Program-made: the position numbers and the translations under genes
Part shown: positions 8,163-17,115 of the stretch, piece by piece
Layout: each line of letters begins with the position of its first letter
Numbering within the stretch: position 1 is the first letter of the stretch
NCBI RefSeq assembly: GCF_019308285.1
Contig: NZ_WWEM01000020.1
Location: 1 to 64,000 of the forward strand
Reading direction: 5' to 3'
From: Flavobacterium quisquiliarum
Lineage (GTDB): Bacteria > Bacteroidota > Bacteroidia > Flavobacteriales > Flavobacteriaceae
DNA: 64,000 bases
Notes under the pieces: model-generated
The model's input: only the letters and a program-made list of their open reading frames with translations
Database searches by the model: none
What the model was told of the DNA's origin: nothing

Positions 8163-9383
8163 ATGTGTAAATCTCTACTTACAAAGATTAATCTTAAAAC
8201 GGCAATTGTCTTATTATTTTTTTTAGGTTTTAAAACAATAGCTCAAAATCAAAATGAATTAGGAAAGACTGCTATTTCTTACGATTTAAAATGGTCGGAG
8301 AGAATGGCTCTTACGATCTTAAACAGATATCCACAGGCTTGGCAGCTGGACGGAAATGATAAGCCAAAATGGGATTATAAAATGGGATTTGTATTGTCTG
8401 GTTTTGAAAAATTATATCAAAAAACAAACAATCAAAAATACCTTAATTATATCAAAGAGTATGTTGATGAAATGATTGACAGCACTGGAAACATAAAAAA
8501 ATATGATATAAAAGAATATAATATTGATTATCTAAATCCTGGAAAACTGCTGTTTAATCTATATGATATCACGAAAGATTTACGCTATTTTGAGATAATT
8601 GGAAAGTTAAGAACACAATTAGAAACACAGCCTAGAACAGCTAGTGGAGGATTTTGGCACAAACAGATTTACCCAAATCAAATTTGGATTGACGGTTTAT
8701 ATATGGCTGAACCATTTTACACTCAGTTCACTGTTAAATATGAAAAAGGAAAGAGTCTAGACGATATTGCAAAACAATTTGAATTAGCGCAAAATCATCT
8801 TGTAGACCAAAAAACAGGTTTAGTTTATCAGGCTTGGGACGAAAGTAAAGAAATTGGCTGGGCTGACAAACAAACAGGAACTTCTCCGACAATTTGGGGA
8901 AGAGGAATTGGATGGTATATGGTGGCATTGGTAGAGACATTGGATTATTTCCCAAAGTCACATCCAAAATATAAAGTTCTGGTTGGGTATCTAAATCAGA
9001 TTGCAAAGAATGTAAATCAGTATAAAAGCGAATCTGGTCTATGGTATCAGGTAGCTGATAAACCAGAAAAGTTTGGAAATTATGTTGAGCCATCGGCTTC
9101 CGGTATGATTATTTATGCTCTTGTAAAAGGAGTAAATAAAGGATATTTGGGCGGAAGTTATAAAGTAAAAGCTAAAAAATCTTTTGACAACTTTATAAAA
9201 GAGTTTATAAAAGTGGATAAAAAGGGAGAAGTAAATGTTTTAAATGTTTCATCGAACATTGGGTTAGGAGGAAAGCCTTTTCGTGATGGAACAAATGAAT
9301 ATTATCTTACCTCAAAACCTAGAGATAATGGGGCAATAGGTCTTGGAGCCTTTTTCTTAGCTGCAATAGAATTGAATAAATAA
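8163..9383 (+). CDS. GH105 unsaturated (rhamno)galacturonyl hydrolase, copy 1
   Basis: Removes the 4,5-unsaturated uronate from oligosaccharides made by pectate or rhamnogalacturonan lyases. The 406-residue protein has the alpha6/alpha6-barrel signature motifs of GH105: SGGFWHKQIYPNQIW (His166), WIDGLYMAEPF with the likely catalytic Asp177, and GRGIGWYMVALVETLDY. A signal peptide ends near IAQNQ (residue 28), suggesting a periplasmic protein. It is followed by a homologous GH105 only 22 bases downstream. Both keep the catalytic Asp at residue 177, so this looks like a tandem duplication with later divergence, perhaps towards unsaturated galacturonyl-galacturonate versus galacturonyl-rhamnose substrates. 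Confidence 0.9.
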   Translation: MCKSLLTKINLKTAIVLLFFLGFKTIAQNQNELGKTAISYDLKWSERMALTILNRYPQAWQLDGNDKPKWDYKMGFVLSGFEKLYQKTNNQKYLNYIKEYVDEMIDSTGNIKKYDIKEYNIDYLNPGKLLFNLYDITKDLRYFEIIGKLRTQLETQPRTASGGFWHKQIYPNQIWIDGLYMAEPFYTQFTVKYEKGKSLDDIAKQFELAQNHLVDQKTGLVYQAWDESKEIGWADKQTGTSPTIWGRGIGWYMVALVETLDYFPKSHPKYKVLVGYLNQIAKNVNQYKSESGLWYQVADKPEKFGNYVEPSASGMIIYALVKGVNKGYLGGSYKVKAKKSFDNFIKEFIKVDKKGEVNVLNVSSNIGLGGKPFRDGTNEYYLTSKPRDNGAIGLGAFFLAAIELNK

Positions 9384-9405
9384 TAGAATTTAAATATATT
9401 TTGAA

Positions 9406-10629
9406 ATGAAAAATAATAGAAAGCACAGTTATTGGATGTCAGTTTTGATGATCTGCGTTATGACGATTACAAGTTGTAAAGTAACTTCTCAGGAGCCAGC
9501 AAAAAAAGATATTATAATTGCAAAGAGTGCAAAATGGTCTGATAAAATGGCTTTGACATTAATGAAACGTCATCCAGAATCGTATATGCTTGATGATGCT
9601 AAGAAACCAAAGTGGGATTATGTTCATGCTTTAGTGCTGCATTCAATTGAAGAATTGTACAAAAAAAATCCAGATCCTAGATACAAAGCTTATGTAAGAG
9701 GTTATGTGGATCAACTGGTACAAGCAGACGGAAGCATCAATACCTATGAGTTTGATAAATTTAATATCGATTTAGTACTTCCAGGACGTTTGCTTTTTGA
9801 TGTTTATGCTTACTCAAAAGAAGAAAAATACTTAAAAGCATTACAATTAATTCGTAAGCAGATTACAGAACAGCCAAGAACACCAAGCGGTGGATTTTGG
9901 CACAAACAAATCTATCCAAATCAAATGTGGTTAGATGGTTTGTATATGGGAGAGCCTTTCTATGCAGAATATACGGCTAAATTTGAAAACGGAAAGAGCT
10001 TTGATGATATCGCAAAACAGTTTGAATTGATTCAGCTGAAAGCGACAGACCCAAAAACGGGATTATTGTACCACGGATGGGACGAAAGCAAACAAATGCC
10101 TTGGGCAAATAAAGAAACAGGAAATTCACCAAACTTTTGGTCTAGATCTTTAGGCTGGTACGTAATGGCTTTAGTTGATGTTTTAGATTACATGCCGAAA
10201 GATCATCCAAAAAGAAAAGAATTGATTCAATATTTAAACAATTCTTCTGAAGCGTTACTTAAATTTCAAGACAAATCTGGTTTATGGTATCAAGTAACAG
10301 ACAAAGCCGGTGAAAAAGGAAATTATTTAGAAGCCTCTGGTTCGGCTATGTTCTCTTATGCTTTTGCAAAAGGAGCAAACAAAGGATATTTGCCAGCTAA
10401 ATTTAAAAAAGCGGCCAACAAAGCTTTTGACGGATTAACTACAGTTTTAATCAAAAAAGTAGACGAAGATGGCGGTATCACATTAACAAATTGCTGTCAG
10501 GTTGCAGGTTTAGGAGGAACTCCATACCGAGACGGATCTTACGAATATTATGTAAACGAAAAGAAAAAAGACAACGATCCTAAAGCTACTGGTCCTTTTA
10601 TTTTGGCAGCTTTAGAATTGAATAGATAG
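9406..10629 (+). CDS. GH105 unsaturated (rhamno)galacturonyl hydrolase, copy 2, lipoprotein
   Basis: A second GH105 of 407 residues, collinear with copy 1. It has SGGFWHKQIYPNQMW, the catalytic Asp177 in WLDGLYMGEPF and RSLGWYVMALVDVLDY. Unlike copy 1 its N-terminus is a lipoprotein signal with ITSCK (Cys24), so the two enzymes probably sit in different places: one soluble in the periplasm, one membrane-anchored. The C-terminal third carries GLGGTPYRDGSYEYYV, matching GLGGKPFRDGTNEYYL in copy 1. A hairpin with a short T-run follows at 10662, before the GH43 gene. Confidence 0.9.
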   Translation: MKNNRKHSYWMSVLMICVMTITSCKVTSQEPAKKDIIIAKSAKWSDKMALTLMKRHPESYMLDDAKKPKWDYVHALVLHSIEELYKKNPDPRYKAYVRGYVDQLVQADGSINTYEFDKFNIDLVLPGRLLFDVYAYSKEEKYLKALQLIRKQITEQPRTPSGGFWHKQIYPNQMWLDGLYMGEPFYAEYTAKFENGKSFDDIAKQFELIQLKATDPKTGLLYHGWDESKQMPWANKETGNSPNFWSRSLGWYVMALVDVLDYMPKDHPKRKELIQYLNNSSEALLKFQDKSGLWYQVTDKAGEKGNYLEASGSAMFSYAFAKGANKGYLPAKFKKAANKAFDGLTTVLIKKVDEDGGITLTNCCQVAGLGGTPYRDGSYEYYVNEKKKDNDPKATGPFILAALELNR

Positions 10630-10661
10630 TTTTTTAATTGATAATTCAATTGTTAATTATG

Positions 10662-10695
10662 GACCTAACAGATTTTAAAATTTGTTAGGTCTTTT
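10662..10695 (+). terminator. Hairpin between the GH105 and GH43 genes
   Basis: GACCTAACA (10662-10670) and TGTTAGGTC (10683-10691) form a perfect 9-pair stem, followed by TTTT. It could end the GH28-esterase-GH105 transcript or act as a partial terminator within a longer operon. Confidence 0.55.
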
Positions 10696-10715
10696 ATAAA
10701 CTAACTACTTTTAAA

Positions 10716-12305
10716 ATGAAAAATATAAAAATCATCCTTTTACTGCTTTCCATTTTTTTCTTTCAGAAAAGTACAGCGCAAGTCTGGGTGTCTGATAATG
10801 GTGACGGAACCTACACAAATCCAATTCTTCATGCTGATTATTCTGATCCTGATGTTATACGTGTAGGCGATGATTATTATATGACAGCTTCTTCATTTAA
10901 TTGTATTCCAGGTTTACCCATTTTACATTCTAAAGATTTGGTAAACTGGAAACTTGTTGGACATGCATTACTTAAACAGCCACCTTATGAAACTTTTGAT
11001 AAAGTGCAGCACGGAAATGGGGTTTGGGCACCAAGTATTACTTATCATAAAAATGAATTTTATATTTATTACCCAGATCCTGATTTTGGAATTTATATGA
11101 TTAAAGCCAAAAAAGCAGAAGGGCCTTGGTCTGAACCTCTTTTAGTAAAAGCAGGAAAAGGACTTATTGATCCAAGTCCACTTTGGGATACCGATGGTAA
11201 AAATTATATGACGCATGCTTTTGCAGGAAGCCGAGCACAAATTAAAAGTTTATTGGTTGTTTGTACTATGAATTCAGATGGTACATTTATAAACAATGAC
11301 GAAGTTATGGTAATTGACGGACATCAAGGAGAAGAAACAATAGAAGGCCCCAAATTTTACAAACGAAATAATTATTACTATATTTTTGCTCCTTCTGGTG
11401 GCGTGCCAACAGGCTGGCAAACAGTTTTAAGATCTAAAAATGTTTTTGGACCGTATGAAAAGAAAAAGATTTTGGAACAGGGTTCTACAACTATAAATGG
11501 TCCGCATCAAGGTGCTTGGGTAACAACTCAAACAGGAGAAGACTGGTTTTTTCATTTTCAGGATAAAGGAGCTTATGGAAGAATTGTTCATTTACAGCCT
11601 ATGAAATGGGTAAACGATTGGCCGGTTATGGGAGAGGATTTTGATAAAAACGGAATCGGCGAACCTGTTACTACTCATAAGAAACCCAATGTTGGTAAAA
11701 AATATCCAATAGAAGTACCTGAAACTTCAGATGAATTTAACGAACCTAAATTAGGACTGCAATGGCAATGGCAGGCAAACAAACAAATTAATTTTGGATT
11801 TCCAACAAGTTTAGGTTATCTGAATTTGTTTTGCAACACTACAACGAAGAACATTTTTAATGCTCCAAATTTACTATTGCAAAAATTCCCAGCAGAAGAA
11901 TTTACAGTAACAACAAAGCTGACTTTTAATTCGAGATTAAATGGGGAATCAACGGGTTTAATTATTATGGGATTAGATTACAGTGCACTCAGTTTTAAAA
12001 GTGATAACGGAAAATTATATCTGAATCAGAAAACAGGAACTTTTGCAAACACAATTTCAGAAACAGAAACAAAACCAGTATTAATAGAAAACAATACCAT
12101 TTATTTGAGAGTAAAAATCAAGAAAGGTGCTATCTGTAACTTCTTCTATAGTTTAGATGATAAAAATTATCAGCCAATAGGAACTGAATTTAGAGCAAGA
12201 GAAGGAAAATGGATTGGGGCTAAAGTGGGACTTTTTGCCTTAGGTGAAGAAGTGAAAAATGATTCTGGAAATGTAGCCGTAGATTGGTTTAGAGTAACGA
12301 ATTAA
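10716..12305 (+). CDS. GH43 glycoside hydrolase (arabinosidase/xylosidase type) with C-terminal beta-sandwich
   Basis: A 529-residue exported enzyme with signal peptide ending STAQ (about residue 22). The five-bladed propeller occupies about residues 30-320 and has the three acidic GH43 residues: Asp44 in YSDPDVI, Asp152 in LIDPSPLWD and Glu210 in ETIEGPKF. The remaining 200 residues form a concanavalin-like sandwich typical of the longer beta-xylosidase/alpha-arabinofuranosidase members. In a pectin cluster the likely target is arabinose or xylose decoration on rhamnogalacturonan or xylogalacturonan, but GH43 specificity cannot be set from motifs. The PL10-CE8 gene starts 7 bases after its stop, which shows cotranscription. 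Confidence 0.88.
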   Translation: MKNIKIILLLLSIFFFQKSTAQVWVSDNGDGTYTNPILHADYSDPDVIRVGDDYYMTASSFNCIPGLPILHSKDLVNWKLVGHALLKQPPYETFDKVQHGNGVWAPSITYHKNEFYIYYPDPDFGIYMIKAKKAEGPWSEPLLVKAGKGLIDPSPLWDTDGKNYMTHAFAGSRAQIKSLLVVCTMNSDGTFINNDEVMVIDGHQGEETIEGPKFYKRNNYYYIFAPSGGVPTGWQTVLRSKNVFGPYEKKKILEQGSTTINGPHQGAWVTTQTGEDWFFHFQDKGAYGRIVHLQPMKWVNDWPVMGEDFDKNGIGEPVTTHKKPNVGKKYPIEVPETSDEFNEPKLGLQWQWQANKQINFGFPTSLGYLNLFCNTTTKNIFNAPNLLLQKFPAEEFTVTTKLTFNSRLNGESTGLIIMGLDYSALSFKSDNGKLYLNQKTGTFANTISETETKPVLIENNTIYLRVKIKKGAICNFFYSLDDKNYQPIGTEFRAREGKWIGAKVGLFALGEEVKNDSGNVAVDWFRVTN

Positions 12306-12312
12306 AAACGAA

Positions 12313-14313
12313 ATGATGAAGTTTAAAAAACAAATAATTCTTTTTTTATGTTTTTGCAGTTTTGCTGTAAAATCTCAGAATACTTATAAAAGATGGCCAG
12401 AAATTATTCGTAAAAACGAAGTAGTTTGGTTTGGATCAGATGAAGCGAAAAGAATTGCAGAAAATGTTTTACTGTACCAAAGAGATATTGGAGGCTGGCC
12501 CAAAAATATTCAAATGCAGGAGGAACTGACTGAAAAACAGAAAAAAGATTTAATTGCATTAAAAAAAACAGCTGTTGAGACAACAACAGACAATGGAGCA
12601 ACTTGTCAGGAAATGCTTTTCATGTCCAAAATGTATGCTCAGATAAAAGATGAACGTTATAAAGAGTCTTTTCTAAAAGGATTGAATTATTTGTTGGAAG
12701 CGCAATATCCAAATGGCGGATGGCCACAGTTTTATCCGTTAAAAAAAGGATATTATACACATATCACTTACAATGATGATTCGATGGTTAATATTATGAA
12801 TGTAATAAAAGCCGTCGCAGACGAAACAGATTATTACAGCATAAAGCCATCAAAAGAAATAGTTGATAAATGTAAAAAATCATTTGATAAAGGGATCGAT
12901 TGTGTCTTAAAAACACAATACAAACAAAATGGTGTATTAACAGCATGGTGTGCGCAACACGATGAAACTACACTTGCTCCAGCAAATGCAAGAGCTTTTG
13001 AATTGGCTTCATTAAGCGGTTCAGAATCGGCAAAAATTGTATTGCTGTTAATGTCAATAGACAAACCTTCAAGAGAAATTGTGACCGCAGTAAAAAGTGC
13101 TGTCGAATGGTTTGAAAAAACAAAAATCACCAATTTAGAAGAAAAGAGAGTTTTAAACGACGCAGGAAAAATTATAGATAAAAAAATGATTCCAGTCGTA
13201 AATGGAGGCCCAATATGGGCCCGATTTATGGATTTGGAAACGAATGAACCTTTCTTTTGTGATCGTGACGGAATAAAAAAGAAATCAATAGATCAAATTG
13301 GATCAGAACGCAGAAATGGTTATTCATGGTACTCAGATGCTCCAAAAGAAGTTTTAAAACGATTTCCAGACTGGGCTGTTAAAAACGGAACCAAAGTAGG
13401 CGCTGCGGAGAAAAAAAATGTAAACTATATTACAGTGGCACAAGATGGTTCAGGCGATTATACTAAAATTCAAGATGCCGTTTATGCAACTCCAGCTTTT
13501 CCTTATGAAAAAGTCACCATTTATGTGAAAAATGGAATTTATAATGAAAAAGTCCGTATTCCAGAATGGAACAACAATGTAATCCTAAAAGGAGAAAGTA
13601 AAGAAAATACCATTATTACCTTTGATGATAATTTTTCAAAAATAGCGTTAGGGAGAAACAGTACATTTTATACTTCTACACTTTTAGTTGAAGGTGATGA
13701 TTTTACAGCATCTAATTTAACTATTAAAAATGCCTCAGGAGAACGTGGACAGGCAATTGCATTATCTGTTATTGGAAATCGTGCTAAAATTATAAACTGT
13801 AATCTTTTAGGAAATCAAGATACTTTATATTTATCTGGAAAAGAAGCAAAACAATATTTCAAGGATTGTTATATAGAAGGAACAACAGATTTTATTTTTG
13901 GAGGCGCAACAGCCTTATTTGAAAACTGCATCATACACAGTATTAAAAGTTCTTATATAACTGCGGCTTCAACTCCAGCAGGAACAGCTTTTGGTTTTGT
14001 TTTTAAAAACTGTAAACTAACAGCAAACCCAGATGCTAAAGATGTTTATTTAGGCAGGCCTTGGCGTATTTATGCCAAAACGGTTTTCATAAACTGCGAA
14101 ATGGGGAATCAAATTAAACCTGAAGGTTGGGAAAACTGGTCTAAGCCAGAAGCCGAAAAAAATAGCTTTTACGCAGAATACAATTGTACAGGAGAAGGTT
14201 TTCAACCATCTAAAAGAGTGAAATGGTCACACCAGCTTTCAAAAAAAGAAGCAGGACAATATTCTATAAATAATATTTTGAAGGATAAAATTGCAAATTG
14301 GTATTTAAATTAG
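12313..14313 (+). CDS. Two-domain pectate lyase (PL10) - pectin methylesterase (CE8)
   Basis: A 666-residue exported fusion with signal peptide ending VKSQ. Residues about 25-355 are a PL10 pectate lyase: IGGWPKN, YPNGGWPQFYPL, ITYNDDSMVN, and ARFMDLETNEPFFCDRDG near 303-320, where Arg304 is the probable catalytic base. Residues about 371-660 are a CE8 pectinesterase: VAQDGSGDYTKIQDAV at its start, Gln480 in RGQAIAL, Asp503 in GNQDTLY, Asp526 in TTDFIFGG and Arg582 in YLGRPW, so the esterase triad is complete. The domains join through a short Lys/Ala-rich linker (about 358-370). The logic is direct: the esterase removes methyl groups and makes the substrate the lyase needs; its unsaturated products feed the two GH105 enzymes upstream. 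Confidence 0.92.
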   Translation: MMKFKKQIILFLCFCSFAVKSQNTYKRWPEIIRKNEVVWFGSDEAKRIAENVLLYQRDIGGWPKNIQMQEELTEKQKKDLIALKKTAVETTTDNGATCQEMLFMSKMYAQIKDERYKESFLKGLNYLLEAQYPNGGWPQFYPLKKGYYTHITYNDDSMVNIMNVIKAVADETDYYSIKPSKEIVDKCKKSFDKGIDCVLKTQYKQNGVLTAWCAQHDETTLAPANARAFELASLSGSESAKIVLLLMSIDKPSREIVTAVKSAVEWFEKTKITNLEEKRVLNDAGKIIDKKMIPVVNGGPIWARFMDLETNEPFFCDRDGIKKKSIDQIGSERRNGYSWYSDAPKEVLKRFPDWAVKNGTKVGAAEKKNVNYITVAQDGSGDYTKIQDAVYATPAFPYEKVTIYVKNGIYNEKVRIPEWNNNVILKGESKENTIITFDDNFSKIALGRNSTFYTSTLLVEGDDFTASNLTIKNASGERGQAIALSVIGNRAKIINCNLLGNQDTLYLSGKEAKQYFKDCYIEGTTDFIFGGATALFENCIIHSIKSSYITAASTPAGTAFGFVFKNCKLTANPDAKDVYLGRPWRIYAKTVFINCEMGNQIKPEGWENWSKPEAEKNSFYAEYNCTGEGFQPSKRVKWSHQLSKKEAGQYSINNILKDKIANWYLN

Positions 14314-14382
14314 ATTACTTCTTACAGTCTCGGTTTTCAGTACAGACTGCGACTGAAAACTGCGACTGAAAACTAAAAAAAC
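14314..14382. repeat. Short direct repeats between the PL10-CE8 and GH28 genes
   Basis: TGCGACTGAAAAC occurs twice in direct tandem near 14347-14373, and the preceding CAGTCTCGGTTTTCAGT is a partial inverted copy. This resembles a decayed extragenic palindromic repeat. There is no reading frame. Confidence 0.5.
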
Positions 14383-15738
14383 ATGAATATTAAATATTTA
14401 TTTCTATTACTCCTTTCTTGGGTATCGTTTTCACAAAACAGCGATTTCCCATCTGCTAAGGTAGATGCTATAGTCAACAGAATTAAGTTGCCTGTATTTC
14501 CTTCCTATCAGGTAAATGTGATAAAACTTGGTGCAAAGGGGGATTCCATTACTGATAACAAAAAGGTTTTTGACAAAGCAATGGCCTTATGCAAAAAGAA
14601 TAATGGAGGAACGATAATAGTTCCGAAAGGAATTTATAAAATCAACGGCCCGATTCATTTTGTGAGTAATGTTAATTTGAAAATGGAGAAAGGAGCCAAA
14701 ATCAAATTCAGCGACAATCCAAAAGATTATCTGCCATTGGTTTTAACAAGCTGGGAAGGTACAATGTTGTATAATTATAGTCCACTAATTTATGCTAATA
14801 ATTGTAGTAACATTGCCATTACTGGAGAAGGAACAATTGATGGAGAAGGAGGAAAAACATGGAAAACATTTAAAGCAAAAGAAGGAGAAGGTAAAAATCT
14901 TAGCCGTGAAATGAATCATGCTAATGCTCCAATTGAAAGCAGAAAATTTGGAGAAGGCTATTTTTTGAGACCGCAGATGATTCAGTTTTTAAATTGCAAG
15001 AATGTTTTGGTCGAAAATATTAGAATTGAAAATTCGCCATTTTGGTGCCTTCATTTATTAAAATCTCAAAGCATCACAATTCGTGGCATCAGCTATAAAT
15101 CGTTGAATCATAATAATGACGGAATAGATCCTGAATATGCAAAAGACGTTTTAATAGAAAATGTCAACTTTGATAACGGAGACGATAATGTAGCCATAAA
15201 AGCAGGAAGAGATCATGAAGGACGAGCCAATACAGCAACGCCAAGCGAAAATATTGTAATAAGAAATTGCAATTTCAAAGGACTTCATGGAGTCGTAATT
15301 GGCAGTGAAATGTCGGCTGGAGTTCAAAATGTTTTTGTAGAAAATTGTAAAACAGCAGGTTATTTAAAAAGAGGAATTTATCTAAAAACAAACGCTGATC
15401 GCGGAGGATATATTAAAAATATATTTGTTCACAATATTCAATTAGACCAAGTAGAAGACTGTTTGTATATCACATCAAATTATCATGGAGAAGGGAATGG
15501 CTATCAATCGGATATATCTAATGTGCATTTTTCAAATATCAGCTGCAATAAAGCTTCTGAATCTGGAATTGTTATACAAGGATTTGCAGACAAAAAGATA
15601 CAAAATATATCATTGAAAAATATCGAGATTAAAGAAGCGAAAAATGCATTATCAAATGAAAACGCAGAAAATGTTTTAATGACAGATATTTTTATAGGAC
15701 AAAGAGCAACAGTGCCTACAGCAGTTTCAAAGAATTGA
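14383..15738 (+). CDS. GH28-family glycosidase with an altered catalytic histidine position
   Basis: A 451-residue exported beta-helix enzyme (signal peptide MNIKYLFLLLLSWVSFSQ). The GH28 aspartates are present: Asn245-Asp246 in HNNDGID and Asp267-Asp268 in NGDDNVAIKAG. The usual GHG is replaced: counting without gaps from the aspartates, the first GH28 has GHGGVVIGSE while this one has GLHGVVIGSE, putting Leu301 at the histidine site and His302 one place later. RIKT is also changed to YLKT (Leu334-Lys335). These changes suggest a different sugar at the +1 subsite, such as rhamnogalacturonan or xylogalacturonan, or lowered activity. It lies between PL10-CE8 and the CE12 acetylesterase. Confidence 0.88.
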   Translation: MNIKYLFLLLLSWVSFSQNSDFPSAKVDAIVNRIKLPVFPSYQVNVIKLGAKGDSITDNKKVFDKAMALCKKNNGGTIIVPKGIYKINGPIHFVSNVNLKMEKGAKIKFSDNPKDYLPLVLTSWEGTMLYNYSPLIYANNCSNIAITGEGTIDGEGGKTWKTFKAKEGEGKNLSREMNHANAPIESRKFGEGYFLRPQMIQFLNCKNVLVENIRIENSPFWCLHLLKSQSITIRGISYKSLNHNNDGIDPEYAKDVLIENVNFDNGDDNVAIKAGRDHEGRANTATPSENIVIRNCNFKGLHGVVIGSEMSAGVQNVFVENCKTAGYLKRGIYLKTNADRGGYIKNIFVHNIQLDQVEDCLYITSNYHGEGNGYQSDISNVHFSNISCNKASESGIVIQGFADKKIQNISLKNIEIKEAKNALSNENAENVLMTDIFIGQRATVPTAVSKN

Positions 15739-15965
15739 TTTTTAACCCCAAAGCAAACAAAGAAAATACAAAGTTCGCAAAGCTTTAGATAATTTTCTCT
15801 GAGTTTAAATTAAATAAAGGCACAAAGTAATAAGGTTTCTTTTGTAGAGAAGCACCAGAGTGCTTCCACACAATGAATATCGATAAAGTTTTACGAAAAA
15901 TAAAACTTTGCGTCCTTTGTGGTTAGACCACGAACAACAACAATAAACCAAAAACAACAAACAAA
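15739..15965. repeat. Extragenic repeat-rich spacer before the CE12 gene
   Basis: Contains AAAGTTCGCAAAGC near 15770 (same family as the spacers at 34247 and 48978) and a hairpin GAAGCAC CAGA GTGCTTC near 15850 related to the uxaA terminator. AAACTTTGCGTCC near 15903 could pair with the first element. No coding frame or promoter box was identified. Confidence 0.55.
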
Positions 15966-16709
15966 ATGAAAAAATACATTCTCTTAGCATTTCTAATAAC
16001 ATCATTAAGCTTTGCCCAAAAAACATCCCTGTATTGTATTGGAGATTCTACAATGGCCAATAAAAAAGATCCAGATCGTAACCCAGAACATGGCTGGGCA
16101 CAAGTGTTGCAATCTTTTTTTAAAGATGATATCGTAGTGGTAAATAAAGCAGTAAACGGAAGAAGTACCAAAAGTTTTATCAACGAAAAACGTTGGGATT
16201 CGATTTATAATAAACTTAAAAAAGGAGATTATGTTTTTATTGAATTCGGACATAATGATGCCAAAATAGAAGACTCTTTACGCTATACAAATCCGCATAC
16301 AGCATATAGGCACAATTTAATCCGTTTTGTAAAAGAGAGTAGGGAAAAAGGAGCAATTCCGATACTATTAAGTTCTATTGCGAGACGCAATTTTAATGAG
16401 AAAGGAGTATTAGTGCCAACACATGGCGATTATCCTTTAGAAACTCGTTTAGTTGCCCAAGAGTATAAAGTCCCTTTTATTGATTTGGAGTATTATACAG
16501 AATTACTGGAACAGTCCTATGGACCAGAAAAATCGAAACAGCTTCACCTTCATTTCAAGGCAGGAGAAAATGCCTATTATGATAAAGACAAAGCAGATGA
16601 TACACATCTTTCATTATTAGGTGCTACAAAAATTGCTCAGATTGTAATTAATCAAATAAAAGAAATAGATGATGCATTACTAGTTAAACTTAAAAAAGGA
16701 ATTAAATAG
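15966..16709 (+). CDS. Rhamnogalacturonan acetylesterase (CE12, SGNH fold)
   Basis: Removes acetyl groups from the galacturonate residues of rhamnogalacturonan I. The 247-residue protein has a signal peptide ending LSFAQ and the full SGNH set: Ser28 in GDSTM (block I), the block II glycine/asparagine in AVNGRSTKSF, Asn97 in GHND (block III), and Asp211/His214 in DDTHL (block V). The order and spacing match CE12 rhamnogalacturonan acetylesterases. It is the last of the exported pectin enzymes; deacetylation would open the backbone to the GH28 and lyase activities. A repeat-rich spacer precedes it, so it may have a separate promoter. Confidence 0.9.
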   Translation: MKKYILLAFLITSLSFAQKTSLYCIGDSTMANKKDPDRNPEHGWAQVLQSFFKDDIVVVNKAVNGRSTKSFINEKRWDSIYNKLKKGDYVFIEFGHNDAKIEDSLRYTNPHTAYRHNLIRFVKESREKGAIPILLSSIARRNFNEKGVLVPTHGDYPLETRLVAQEYKVPFIDLEYYTELLEQSYGPEKSKQLHLHFKAGENAYYDKDKADDTHLSLLGATKIAQIVINQIKEIDDALLVKLKKGIK

Positions 16710-17115
16710 AGGTGCATTTAACTTGTAAATTGAAGTGTATACTAACTTTGAAAGGTTGTTAGCAGATTTTTAGAAACCCGTGGTTAATCGAACAAAAAAA
16801 TCCTTCTTAATATATTGTAAAATACTCAAAATTTATAACTTATGATATAAAACCTTATTCTGATATAATTATAACTTTTGATAGATAATTAAATTTTACC
16901 ACTAGTGTAGTTTTATAGTGTTCTTTTTTTGGAAAAAAGATGATTTATTGCAAGCTTAAAAAGATTAGTATTAGCATTGTTGAATAAATTATATAAAAAG
17001 GGTTGTTACTAAATTTTACTCTAATTGGTTATCTAGAAAAAGAACTTTGAAATAATTAATAAAAACAATTATTTGAAAAAGTTTCTAGGAAAAAGTTAGA
17101 TTAAAAAAAAAGAAT
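16710..17115. other. Intergenic region after the pectin cluster
   Basis: About 400 AT-rich bases without a gene. I see no convincing hairpin terminator for the CE12 gene and no exact TTG/TANNTTTG promoter for the next gene. The drop in GC marks the boundary between the pectin cluster and the regulatory stretch that follows. Confidence 0.4.
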
